Shown: piece by piece, positions 33,949-42,822 of the stretch | Layout: each line of letters starts with the position of its first letter | Position numbering within the stretch: position 1 is the first letter of the stretch | NCBI GenBank assembly: GCA_039033995.1 | Contig: JBCCBP010000016.1 | Coordinates: 5,472-69,471 of the forward strand | Direction: 5' to 3' | Source of the DNA: CALBPI01 sp039033995 | GTDB lineage: Bacteria; Pseudomonadota; Gammaproteobacteria; Steroidobacterales; Woeseiaceae | Length of the DNA stretch: 64,000 nucleotides | Program-made: the position numbers and the translations under genes | Notes under the pieces: model-generated | Databases searched by the model: none | What the model was told of the DNA's origin: nothing | The model's input: the letters and a program-made list of their open reading frames with translations, nothing else

Positions 33949-34826
33949 TTTTGTGCCATCCAGTTAACGACAATTCTCTGTAACGCAATGCGGTTCGCAG
34001 AAAACGAATGATCACCATCAATTTCCAACGCGGTTAACGCGATGCGAGGATTCTTTTCATACACAGCCGTGAGACGACGCTGGACGTCGACGGGCACCGC
34101 CGTATCGTCACGACCGGTAATGAGCAAGACTGCCTTGCCGGCCAGTCCCGATGCATCGTTGCGCAAATCGAACGAACGACTATTCGCGAGCGCCTCGGAC
34201 ACGCCCGACTTGCCTGTCAGATTGTTGAGCATGAATAACTGGTCGAGATAGGCGCCGAACTCATCGACTTCATTCTTGGAGCGCTCCGCCATTTCTCCAA
34301 GATTCGCCGCCGCCAAACCGACAACGCAGTCCAGACGCTGGTCGCGTGCGCCAGCGCGTATCGCCGCGAAACCGCCCATTGAGTGACCAAGTACGGATAG
34401 GCTCAGACCGTCAACGCGATATTGGCTACCATTGAGTCGCAACCATTCGAGAGCGGCATTGGCGTCACGCGACAGATTGCCAAACGTGTAATCGCCTTCG
34501 GCACCCCAGGCACCGCGGTAATGCATGAATAACACATTGAAACCAGCGCGTCGTAGCGATTGCGCGAGGTCGAGATTTTTTTCGTTGCCAGGCAGACCAT
34601 GCAACAAGACGACCGTCGCATGTGGCCCGCGGCCATTCGCGACCATCAGGTAAGCCGGCAAGCGTTTGCCCGCACTGTTCAACGTCAGCTCAACATTGGT
34701 AGGCGGGAAAGCCGGGTCAAGCTTCGGCACATCCTGTGTCACCGGGTCGAACGGTTTATTGCCACCGGTCGTTGCAGCACACGCAGCCATGACGAACGTC
34801 ATGAACACAAGCAACGCGCGCATCAT
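33936..34826 (-). CDS. Alpha/beta-hydrolase lipoprotein
   Basis: About 296 residues, ATG overlapping the halogenase stop by ATGA. A lipoprotein leader (TFVMAACAATT) precedes an alpha/beta hydrolase: oxyanion strand VVLLHGLPGNEKN, nucleophile elbow GHSMGG, acid ITGRDD and histidine GDHSFSANR. Likely an esterase or acyl hydrolase facing the periplasm or surface. It sits between the halogenase and the phosphatase-like gene. Confidence 0.85.
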   Translation of the reverse strand: MMRALLVFMTFVMAACAATTGGNKPFDPVTQDVPKLDPAFPPTNVELTLNSAGKRLPAYLMVANGRGPHATVVLLHGLPGNEKNLDLAQSLRRAGFNVLFMHYRGAWGAEGDYTFGNLSRDANAALEWLRLNGSQYRVDGLSLSVLGHSMGGFAAIRAGARDQRLDCVVGLAAANLGEMAERSKNEVDEFGAYLDQLFMLNNLTGKSGVSEALANSRSFDLRNDASGLAGKAVLLITGRDDTAVPVDVQRRLTAVYEKNPRIALTALEIDGDHSFSANRIALQRIVVNWMAQNCRY

Positions 34827-36334
34827 GACTGCACCTCGTACAGTTGGCTTAGATAGGCGCCGTGCTCGTGATAGTGCGTAATCGCATCGCGACAAGCCGC
34901 CAGGCTGCGCGCATGTTTTTTCTGCGGTAGCCGCAGCGCCTTTTTCTCAGCGGGTTTGTAGCGACCCATACCGGACAACAGGCAATACCAACTCGCACGC
35001 TTGTATGGATGTTTATCGAGTTTGGGACCGACCAACCGGTCAAAGCTCTCATCGCCGTCCCAAGCCAACAGAATTTCTTCAAGTTCCGGCGAAAGATTTG
35101 GGTTGGCCCGAACGTCGCGCCAATACGCCGTGTCATCGCGACTCGCAGCGAGATAGTGCATTTGCAGATAATCGCGCGTGCCGTCGACCAGACCGTTGAC
35201 GAGCCGGTTAAACTCGGGCTGCGGAGTTGCATCGAAGCCGGACTCTTCGAAACGTTTGGCGAAAGACTCAAGGGTAAACTGAATCACGTTCAGCATCGGC
35301 GCTTCTAGCGGCTCGAGGAAGCCCTGTGACAAACCGAGCGCCAGGCAATTCCGTTTCCAATGCTCACGAATGGTTCCGGGCTGCCACTTCAAGTGCAGCG
35401 CTTTGGCATCGTCGGCAGCAGGGCCAAGCAACGCGCGCAGTTCGGCCTCCGCGTCTTCGCCGCTCAGGTAATCAGAACAATACACGTAGCCGTTACCAAA
35501 TCGATGACTCAGCGGGATATGCCACACCCAACCATGTGTCAGCGCCGCAGAGACCGTTTCGGCAGGAATATTGTCGCGGTCTTCGATCGGCGTTGGCATA
35601 GCAACTGCAGCGTCGTTAAACAAGAAATCGCGGTACGACACGTAAGGCTCATCGAGAGTCTGCCGGATCAATAGGCCCTTGAAGCCGGAACAATCAATAA
35701 AGAAATCGGCGTCAAAACGACCATGTTGCTGCGTGTTCACACCCGCGATATCACCGTTCTCGTGCTGATGTACCGTGTCGATCACGTCGTCTATCAGTCG
35801 AATTCCGTTGGCGACACCCCGTTGCCTCAGATACTCGCCGAGCAATGCCGCATCGAAATGGTAGCCATAATACTTTTTGTGCGGTAGCGGCTGCTTACCA
35901 ATCGGCGCACGACACTCGCGACCCAGATGGCTGGATATAAAGTAGCTATCAGGATGCGCCGAGACATCGTAGCCCTCACGACGCAGGTTTGCGTTCTGAA
36001 AAAAATTGGTGGCACCATCCGCATCGATCTGAGAATAAAACGGATGACAGTAAGTCTCGTACCCCGACGCTTTCGACCATCCGGGAAAACTGATGCCGCA
36101 CTTATAGGTCGCATTGCAGGCAGGCATCCATTCAGACTCCGGAATGCCGAGCAGGTCGAAGTAATCCTTCACGCGGGGGGTGGTGCCTTCTCCCACGCCA
36201 ACCGTACCGACGACTGTCGACTCGATTAGCGTGATGGTGGCGCCCCGTTCTCCCCAGAGATGCTGCAGCAGGTTTGCAGCCATCCAGCCTGCGGTCCCAC
36301 CACCGACGATGAGTATGTTAGGTGCTTGTTTCAT
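34823..36334 (-). CDS. Flavin-dependent tryptophan-halogenase-family protein
   Basis: 503 residues. It begins with the FAD motif ILIVGGGTAGWMAANLL and the GVGEGTTP loop. Lys78 in TYKCGISF corresponds to the catalytic lysine of PrnA/RebH. GWVWHIPL carries the WxWxIP motif that separates halogenases from monooxygenases, and GFLEPLEAPMLN follows. It would halogenate an aromatic or indole substrate with FADH2, oxygen and halide, needing a flavin reductase not seen here. The hydrolase downstream is translationally coupled. No biosynthetic assembly line is adjacent, so the substrate is unknown. Confidence 0.9.
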   Translation of the reverse strand: MKQAPNILIVGGGTAGWMAANLLQHLWGERGATITLIESTVVGTVGVGEGTTPRVKDYFDLLGIPESEWMPACNATYKCGISFPGWSKASGYETYCHPFYSQIDADGATNFFQNANLRREGYDVSAHPDSYFISSHLGRECRAPIGKQPLPHKKYYGYHFDAALLGEYLRQRGVANGIRLIDDVIDTVHQHENGDIAGVNTQQHGRFDADFFIDCSGFKGLLIRQTLDEPYVSYRDFLFNDAAVAMPTPIEDRDNIPAETVSAALTHGWVWHIPLSHRFGNGYVYCSDYLSGEDAEAELRALLGPAADDAKALHLKWQPGTIREHWKRNCLALGLSQGFLEPLEAPMLNVIQFTLESFAKRFEESGFDATPQPEFNRLVNGLVDGTRDYLQMHYLAASRDDTAYWRDVRANPNLSPELEEILLAWDGDESFDRLVGPKLDKHPYKRASWYCLLSGMGRYKPAEKKALRLPQKKHARSLAACRDAITHYHEHGAYLSQLYEVQS

Positions 36335-36513
36335 GGTTTGAGCTCGCGTTTCTCTGCGCCAAGAATACCGGAAATATCGGGATTCGCGAATGCTGATCCA
36401 CGCTTGCGAGCGACAACGGCGCGATTATCAGGTCGAAAGTGGTTCGACAGCGAGAATTGGCGGAATGTCCCGCACCTGTCGCGTCGGGACACGGTTTTGC
36501 AGAAGATACGCGG

Positions 36514-37263
36514 CTAGAACGGTTTGCTGAACACCAGGAAGTGTTGTTGTGGCAGCAGATCATCCGTGCGCACCCATTCAAGACCGATCGCCGACATCTC
36601 GCGTTTCACTTGTTGCTCCGACATCTTATGTAACGGTTTGATGGCGACGGCGGGGTCCTCTTCGCGGTACTCAATGAGAATCAACTGACCACCGGGCTTC
36701 AGCGCATTGGCAATGCCCATGCCCATTTCGAAGGGATAAGAGAATTCGTGGTATGCGTCGACGATCAGCGCGACATCAATGCTACCGGGTGCAAGTCGTG
36801 GATCTTGTTCATCGCCGAGACGCGTCTCAATGTTGTTGATACGCTGTTCCACAGTTCGCGCAGTGATGATGTCAAGCATCTCTTGCTGTATGTCGACCGC
36901 GATCACTTGTCCGTCTGGCACGCGCGATGCCATCGGCAAACTGAAATAACCCGTGCCGGCACCGATATCTGCCACAACGCTATCGGCTTGCAAAGGCAGA
37001 TTCGCGATGAGCCTATCGGTCGCCTCTTCGCGCTCGCGGCCATCACGCTCAAGCCAGCCAGCACCAAGGTGCCCCATCACCTGCGAGATCTCTCGGCCAA
37101 GATAGACTTTGCCAATACCGTCACGCGATGGCGTACGGTAGCTGTAAGGGTCGTCAGTCGCAGCGTTAGCAGGCGGTTCGGCTTGTCCGCACGCCGCCAC
37201 CAACAAACTGCCTAATACTGCAACAGCAAACCATGAGCAGACTTGCGGAATGGATGCAGGCAC
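36514..37263 (-). CDS. Class I SAM-dependent methyltransferase with lipoprotein leader
   Basis: 249 residues from GTG, behind a GGAG site. The first 25 residues form a lipoprotein signal (VLGSLLVAACGQ). The methyltransferase domain then shows motif I ADIGAGTGYFSLPMA, motif II VIAVDIQQEML and a later DVALIVDAYHEFSYP. Export of a SAM enzyme is odd, because SAM is not expected in the periplasm. Either the leader is real and the fold has another role, or the domain is surface-facing and binds something else. Families with this layout exist but are uncharacterised. Confidence 0.82.
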   Translation of the reverse strand: MPASIPQVCSWFAVAVLGSLLVAACGQAEPPANAATDDPYSYRTPSRDGIGKVYLGREISQVMGHLGAGWLERDGREREEATDRLIANLPLQADSVVADIGAGTGYFSLPMASRVPDGQVIAVDIQQEMLDIITARTVEQRINNIETRLGDEQDPRLAPGSIDVALIVDAYHEFSYPFEMGMGIANALKPGGQLILIEYREEDPAVAIKPLHKMSEQQVKREMSAIGLEWVRTDDLLPQQHFLVFSKPF

Positions 37264-37345
37264 AACGAGACTCCATCGACGGAAGATGTGATGGTTTTCG
37301 TTGCTTCGCCCTGTGTGGATGCAAGGTGCTACCGAACCGGCGAGG

Positions 37346-38551
37346 TCAGTTGACTTTGAAAGCCCCTGTCACGATGTTGCTGTACCCATCGTCCAGCACT
37401 TCGACACGATTGCGCCCATTCGACTTGGCAGCGTACAACGCTTCGTCAGCGAACTGGTAAAGGGACTGCGAGCTGCGACCAATCCCTGGTTGCACGAAGA
37501 CCGCACCGACACTGACAGTCACCTGCTCGGCAGCCGATGATGCGGCATGCGGGATGTTGGCATCGACGACCGCGCGGCGAACCGATTCTGCGAGTGCACT
37601 AACATGCTTCCGGGTCGATCCGTAGCACAGCAACGCGAACTCTTCGCCACCGAGGCGCGCCGCCATGTCTAACGGTCGCTTAACCGCGCCGCGCAACAGC
37701 CCCCCGATAGTCTTCAAACATCGGTCGCCCGCGGCATGACCGTAAAGATCGTTGTAATTTTTAAAATGATCGACATCGATCAGAATCATGCCGATCGGCT
37801 GTTTGTCGCGCATACCCTGTTTCCAGAGCATCTCCAGCGACTCCTCAAACACGCGGCGATTCTTGAGACCGGTCAGCGCATCGACATTGCTCAGGTGCTC
37901 CAGTGCGTGTTGCTGAAGAAAACTACGCCGTAGCGTGTGCTCCAGATTGTAGATGAAGATGATCGCTAATCCGGTCATGGCACAGATGATAAACGCCTCA
38001 AAACCGATGGCTTCGGCAGGGGCCCCGGCGGCCTGTAGGAAGAACAGATAGGCTACCGTCGTTATCGTACCGACGGCGAGCACCTGCCAGAACATCAAAC
38101 CGGCCAGCATATACATGCCCAGATAACCGCAGACCATGGCAATGAAAACATCGGTATTGCCGGACGCCACTTTTTGCGCCGCACTGTAGCTTCCAATTAT
38201 CGCCATACCACCCAACAACAATGGCGCAGCCGTCACCCATAACCGACGGTACAGTAACGGCACCAACGCAATCACCATCAGAATGAGTGACAGCGGCCGC
38301 ATGCCCCAGGTGAGTAGCTGCGCTGCGATTGGGTCTATCGCGCTGCCGGCGGGTTTCGGCTCCCGTGTCACCATGACCCACGCCATCAAGACGATGACAG
38401 CAATCAGACAGGAAACAACACGCCCACGAATCAGTGCGAGATAGTCTTGCCGAAACTCAATTTCCAGCGCGGGCGAGAACCGCAGACTACGAAAGCCGCC
38501 TTCGAGCGTCTGCTCGTAGACCTTGAAATGCTCATTCTTTTCGCTCGACAT
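37346..38551 (-). CDS. Membrane-anchored GGDEF diguanylate cyclase
   Basis: 401 residues. A cytoplasmic N-terminus of about 45 residues is followed by six hydrophobic helices to about 205, then a GGDEF domain. The active site is GGEEF and the product-inhibition I-site is RPLD, five residues upstream, so the enzyme is probably active and feedback controlled. VDALTGLKNRR and IDVDHFKNYND are the usual flanking motifs. It makes cyclic di-GMP from two GTP. Confidence 0.92.
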   Translation of the reverse strand: MSSEKNEHFKVYEQTLEGGFRSLRFSPALEIEFRQDYLALIRGRVVSCLIAVIVLMAWVMVTREPKPAGSAIDPIAAQLLTWGMRPLSLILMVIALVPLLYRRLWVTAAPLLLGGMAIIGSYSAAQKVASGNTDVFIAMVCGYLGMYMLAGLMFWQVLAVGTITTVAYLFFLQAAGAPAEAIGFEAFIICAMTGLAIIFIYNLEHTLRRSFLQQHALEHLSNVDALTGLKNRRVFEESLEMLWKQGMRDKQPIGMILIDVDHFKNYNDLYGHAAGDRCLKTIGGLLRGAVKRPLDMAARLGGEEFALLCYGSTRKHVSALAESVRRAVVDANIPHAASSAAEQVTVSVGAVFVQPGIGRSSQSLYQFADEALYAAKSNGRNRVEVLDDGYSNIVTGAFKVN

Positions 38552-38619
38552 GATTGCCGCCGTTCTTCGTGACTACTTCAGGGAAAGCGGCCTGTCGACC
38601 GAAAACTTTAAGCGGCCGG

Positions 38620-39606
38620 TTAGCGACTGGTTATGTCAATACCAAACAATGCCGGCATATCCTCGGGCTTGTACAAGCCGACCCGTGACAAATCGACTGG
38701 CGAAGGTGGCTCGCCGGAAATGTCGATCACCCGATGTTCCTGCTCGATAGCGCGCTCCAGCGGCATCTTGATGCGATCATCGACGACGATGCCAGCCGAC
38801 GCGAAAGACTGCACAATGGACTGCAAATGCGCCGCTTTGGCAGCCTCGCGCGACACACCGAGCTTGGCGCAACGCGGATAGGTCACTGACGTGACAAAAT
38901 TGTCGCTGACCACATACGAGAAACGATTGATGACGAGCCTTGGATTTACAGACGCGAGCACCCGATCGACCTGGCCCTGGAACTCTGCGCGCAACTGAAC
39001 TTCATAGACTTCCGGCCATTCGAAATCCATCGACAGCACGAAACTGTCGTCAAGTTGCTCGTAAGCATAGGTCATCGACGCCTGAATGTTGTTGAAGCCA
39101 TACTCTCCCAGTTCGCTTGGTGTCCAACTGAAACCTGCGACGCAGTATGAGGCGGGATCAGCTTCGACGGTGGGAAGGTCGCCTCCCGTTTCCGCCATGG
39201 CGACCGTATTCAATGTGTCGAGCAACGCGGCAAAGTAGTCGTGATACACGTCCAGCGTCAGTCCGTCGACGAAAAAAGAGCCGCTTCTGGGCAGTTCACC
39301 GCGACCGCTCAGAACACGTCCCGGCAAGTCGTGCAGACTGAGTACATCAAGAAAGCTCGGCAGTTGTATGCCGACCGCATCGATGGCCAGGCGATTCTGG
39401 AAATCAGCCAATTTGACCGAGATACCGCCAACGTACAAGGAGCCGTCGATCGCGCTCGTCACGTCGTCATAGACGACAGCAACACCGGCCGGCATCAGCG
39501 CAATGATCTGGTCGACCGCCTTCTTGGTTTGGTGCTGCACATAGAACTTGGCAGCAAAATAGCCGCCAACAATGGCGACAGCCGCTATCAGCAAGAATTT
39601 CTTCAT
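38620..39606 (-). CDS. Hypothetical protein with N-terminal anchor
   Basis: About 328 residues from ATG 39606. One hydrophobic anchor (FLLIAAVAIVGGYFAAKF) precedes a beta-rich domain with VDQIIALMPAGVAVVYDDV and SGRGELPRSGSFFVDG, a pattern that recalls large envelope proteins of the AsmA/DUF945 sort, but I cannot place it. Probably periplasmic. Its start region is divergent from the amidase, and the two face a short common promoter zone. Confidence 0.65.
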   Translation of the reverse strand: MKKFLLIAAVAIVGGYFAAKFYVQHQTKKAVDQIIALMPAGVAVVYDDVTSAIDGSLYVGGISVKLADFQNRLAIDAVGIQLPSFLDVLSLHDLPGRVLSGRGELPRSGSFFVDGLTLDVYHDYFAALLDTLNTVAMAETGGDLPTVEADPASYCVAGFSWTPSELGEYGFNNIQASMTYAYEQLDDSFVLSMDFEWPEVYEVQLRAEFQGQVDRVLASVNPRLVINRFSYVVSDNFVTSVTYPRCAKLGVSREAAKAAHLQSIVQSFASAGIVVDDRIKMPLERAIEQEHRVIDISGEPPSPVDLSRVGLYKPEDMPALFGIDITSR

Positions 39607-39699
39607 GGTGATGTGTCCCAACCTTATCGTTATAGTTGTGGCTCTGATTCTGACAGAAAGCTATCGGTCGCGCTGTGATCCACAAGTCACTTTACCAAG

Positions 39700-39727
39700 T
39701 TGCCGTAGAAACCGAGCTTGGTATGCT
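39700..39727 (+). promoter_or_regulatory. Promoter of the amidase gene
   Basis: TTGCCG (39700-39705), a 16-base spacer and an extended -10 (TGG TATGCT, 39722-39727), about 30 bases before the GTG at 39758. A GGAG ribosome site lies between. Confidence 0.5.
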
Positions 39728-39757
39728 CGATGGCTCAGAACCAGCGTCGGAGCTTGT

Positions 39758-41128
39758 GTGAATCCCTATCAATCCATCGCCGATTTAGGCCAGCGCTTGC
39801 GTCGCGGCGAGACCAGCGCCACGCAAACCACTGCGGTGATGCTCCAGCGCATCGACGATCATAATGCTGCGCTGAATGCGTTTAATACCGTTTGCAACGA
39901 GTCGGCGCTTACGGCCGCGCGAGCGGCAGACGAAGAACTCGCGCGGGGCCGTGATCGTGGACCGCTTCATGGCGTACCGGTCGCTGTCAAAGATCTGATC
40001 GACACTGCTGGCATCAGAACAACCGGTGGCGCTGCCATTCACGCCGAGCGTGTGCCAGATGACGACGCAACTGTGATCCAAAAACTGAAGGCGGCCGGCG
40101 CCGTCATTTTAGGCAAAACCAATCTGCACGAACTGGCCTACGGTACTACGAGCCAGAACCCACACTTTGGTGACGTCTGCAACCCGTGGTCGCTCGACCG
40201 TATCTCCGGCGGATCGAGTGGCGGTTCAGCCGTTGCTGTCGCGGCGGGCCTTGCCTACGCAGCCATTGGCACCGATACAGGTTGTTCGATTCGCCAACCG
40301 GCACATTGCTGTGGCATCGTCGGCCTCAAACCGACCTTTGGATTGGTCAGTAAGCATGGCGTCATGCCGCTGGTATGGCGTATGGATCATGTTGGTCCGA
40401 TGACCCGAACCGTGTCGGATGCCCTGCTCGTCCTACGTCAAATTGCGGGTTTCGACTCACATGATCCGCACTCCATTCACGCGCCAGAGGCTATCGCTGA
40501 AGTTCCGAGAAAATCGTTGAATGGCATACGCATCGGCATCATACGTCGCTTCTTTTTCGACGGTTACGACGACGTGATTCGATGTGTTGATCGGGCGATT
40601 GACCAGCTAGCAGCGCGGGGTGCGCAACTGGTCGAACTCGATATCCCCGATATTGAAGAGGCCTCAAAAGCGAGTCGCATCATGTTTGTCGAGGCGCTCG
40701 CGATTCATGAACGCACACTCGAGGAACAAGGCGCTCGTTTGAGCGAAGAAGTCAGAGACAAACTCATTGCATTGAGGCAGATCAGTGCATTGGAGTTTGC
40801 ACGAGCCGCGCAATTTCAGCCGGAGTTCGCCAGACGTATGGACCAATTGCTGACGAAATGTGACGTGCTTTGCACGCCAACCGCAACCGTTCCAGCACTA
40901 CCACGGCATAACCTGCCCGACGACTATGCACGAAACGCCTGGAAGAACACCTGTATCTTTGACTACACGGGTCAACCGTCTATCTCCATACCGTGCGGTA
41001 AATTAGACGACAATATGCCCGTGGGCATGATGCTGACTGCTGCGCGACAGCGCGACAGTGACTTGTTGGCCATCGCCCAGTGCATTGAAACCTCACTGGG
41101 AGGCTTTGAGCCACCCGACATAGACTGA
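39758..41128 (+). CDS. Amidase-signature family hydrolase
   Basis: 456 residues from GTG 39758, with GGAG six bases upstream; the frame extends farther 5' but only through the divergent gene. The Ser-cisSer-Lys triad is present: Lys78 (VAVKDLID), cis-Ser in GGSSGGS (about 153-154) and nucleophile Ser177 in GTDTGCSIR. The usual glycine before that serine pair is a cysteine here (Cys176). It hydrolyses amides of unknown identity; GatA is a relative, but no gatB/C genes are next to it. Confidence 0.88.
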   Translation: MNPYQSIADLGQRLRRGETSATQTTAVMLQRIDDHNAALNAFNTVCNESALTAARAADEELARGRDRGPLHGVPVAVKDLIDTAGIRTTGGAAIHAERVPDDDATVIQKLKAAGAVILGKTNLHELAYGTTSQNPHFGDVCNPWSLDRISGGSSGGSAVAVAAGLAYAAIGTDTGCSIRQPAHCCGIVGLKPTFGLVSKHGVMPLVWRMDHVGPMTRTVSDALLVLRQIAGFDSHDPHSIHAPEAIAEVPRKSLNGIRIGIIRRFFFDGYDDVIRCVDRAIDQLAARGAQLVELDIPDIEEASKASRIMFVEALAIHERTLEEQGARLSEEVRDKLIALRQISALEFARAAQFQPEFARRMDQLLTKCDVLCTPTATVPALPRHNLPDDYARNAWKNTCIFDYTGQPSISIPCGKLDDNMPVGMMLTAARQRDSDLLAIAQCIETSLGGFEPPDID

Positions 41129-41359
41129 TATGACCGCAATGTCCGTAAGCGGCCCGTCGACTTAGATCGCGCGACAACCAGCATGTCACTGTTGTATTAA
41201 ATCCCGAATACGGGAGATTGACGCCTGTTCATAGAATTTTTGCTACCAATGGTCCGGCGGTTGTCGCGCAGAGACGAACTTCATCTGCCCGCCTCAGCAG
41301 CCTTAGCACGGTTTTTGGGAGCGTCAGACAATAACGACCGGCTGCAGCCACAACGATTC

Positions 41360-41387
41360 TTGATCGTTGCGTCGCCAAAGTTACACT
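41360..41387 (+). promoter_or_regulatory. Candidate promoter placing the start at the esterase ATG
   Basis: TTGATC (41360-41365), a 16-base spacer and TACACT (41382-41387). The expected start falls about on the A of the ATG at 41394, and there is no ribosome site before that ATG, so the mRNA may be leaderless. The rest of the 265-base gap (41129-41393) holds nothing I can name. Confidence 0.4.
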
Positions 41388-41393
41388 GATTGC

Positions 41394-42818
41394 ATGAGAC
41401 AGCGGATCACACTCATCGGCATCAGCATCATCGCTATCGGTATCACTGGCTGTGGCGGTGGATCGGATGGTTCGCCGTCAGTCGCCATACCGCCGCCCGT
41501 ATCCGAGACGCCACCACCGCCAACATCGGGTTTGCTGACCAATGAGCAATTGCGAACGGCAGTCGACAATAGCGCGGGACTTGTGATCGAAGTCGAAGCC
41601 ACCTGGTTTGCCGAAAACACGAGCATCATTCGATCACTGACGGAAGACGAAGATTTTGGGGACTTGAGTTTTCTGGACGGCGATCTAGCCAACAAACGCA
41701 TCGTCATGCTTGGCGAAAGCAGCCACGGCGTGAAGCAGTACTCTCAGGCGAAGGTCCGTCTGATCAAGTACCTGCACGAACGTTTGGGATACAACGTCAT
41801 CGCATTCGAAAGTGGCCTGTACGAATGCGAGATCGAGCAGCGCAGCATCGAGCGCGGCGACGCACGCGGCGCAATGGCGGGCTGTATATTCGGCGTGTGG
41901 GATAGCGCCGAAGTATTGGAGCTGTTTCGCTACGTCGAAGCCACTCAAGACACCAGTGCACCGATGCGCATTACCGGTTTCGATGTGCAATATAGCGGTA
42001 TTCGCGCGCGGCCTGGACGGCGTGCCGCCTACATTGCGAGCCTCGTCGAAAAAGCATCGCCTAGCTATGCCGTCGAAGTCAGCAATCTGGAAACTTTGTT
42101 AGAAGACCTGGTAGCCAATGCCGGGCAAGCTGACAGCGCCACCAGCCCAAGCATTCGAGAATTACGTCAGGCGGTTCCTACGATAGCGAATAACTATCTG
42201 GTGCTGGCCGATTATCTGCTGGCCAACGAGACGGCTATTACGGCTGACGGGACGTTTTCACGACATGATGTGCTGGTCGCCGCCCAGGTCGCCAGAACAG
42301 CACCTTTTCTCGCCCAACAAACCGCCGACCGATTCGATCTGGAACAAAGCATCAGACATCGTGATGAGGGGATGGCGCTGAACTTCATCGAGCTAGCCAA
42401 CGCAATTTACCCGAACGAGAAGATCATTGGCTGGGCGCACAATGCACACATCAGGCACCGTGGCGAAGGCTTTGTATTGGATGGCAATATGGGCAAACAC
42501 GTTCACGATGCGCTGGCCGATGAAATGTACACCGTGGGCTTCTACATGTATCGCGGTCAGCACGCATTCAATGATCGCAGTGTGCAGAACGTACGCCCAC
42601 CAATTGATAATAGCCTCGAGGCAATCTTCTACTCACGTCGACTGGCGTATTTGTGGCTTGACCTTGAGAACGCTGACTTGTCGAGTGATGGCGCAAACTG
42701 GGTCCGCTCCCGGTCCGTCAACTACGCGTGGGGTTACGAGCCCATTACGATGCAGCTCAATGAAGAGTATGACGGCTTACTTATGATCGATACGGCCGAG
42801 CCGCCTGACTACCTATGA
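41394..42818 (+). CDS. Erythromycin-esterase-family lipoprotein
   Basis: About 474 residues from ATG 41394. A lipoprotein signal (IAIGITGCGGG) and a proline-rich linker lead to the Ere-type domain: LGESSHGVKQY with His111 in the active-site loop, FESGLYE, and IIGWAHNAHIRH. The catalytic scheme uses those histidine and glutamate residues to open an ester or lactone. Being an envelope lipoprotein, it could act on external macrolide-like lactones or on another substrate; resistance is not implied. Confidence 0.87.
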   Translation: MRQRITLIGISIIAIGITGCGGGSDGSPSVAIPPPVSETPPPPTSGLLTNEQLRTAVDNSAGLVIEVEATWFAENTSIIRSLTEDEDFGDLSFLDGDLANKRIVMLGESSHGVKQYSQAKVRLIKYLHERLGYNVIAFESGLYECEIEQRSIERGDARGAMAGCIFGVWDSAEVLELFRYVEATQDTSAPMRITGFDVQYSGIRARPGRRAAYIASLVEKASPSYAVEVSNLETLLEDLVANAGQADSATSPSIRELRQAVPTIANNYLVLADYLLANETAITADGTFSRHDVLVAAQVARTAPFLAQQTADRFDLEQSIRHRDEGMALNFIELANAIYPNEKIIGWAHNAHIRHRGEGFVLDGNMGKHVHDALADEMYTVGFYMYRGQHAFNDRSVQNVRPPIDNSLEAIFYSRRLAYLWLDLENADLSSDGANWVRSRSVNYAWGYEPITMQLNEEYDGLLMIDTAEPPDYL

Positions 42819-42822
42819 TCGT

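Noticed and set aside
41394..42818. Macrolide resistance determinant
   Set aside because: The family is broad and this is an envelope lipoprotein with no resistance or mobile context.
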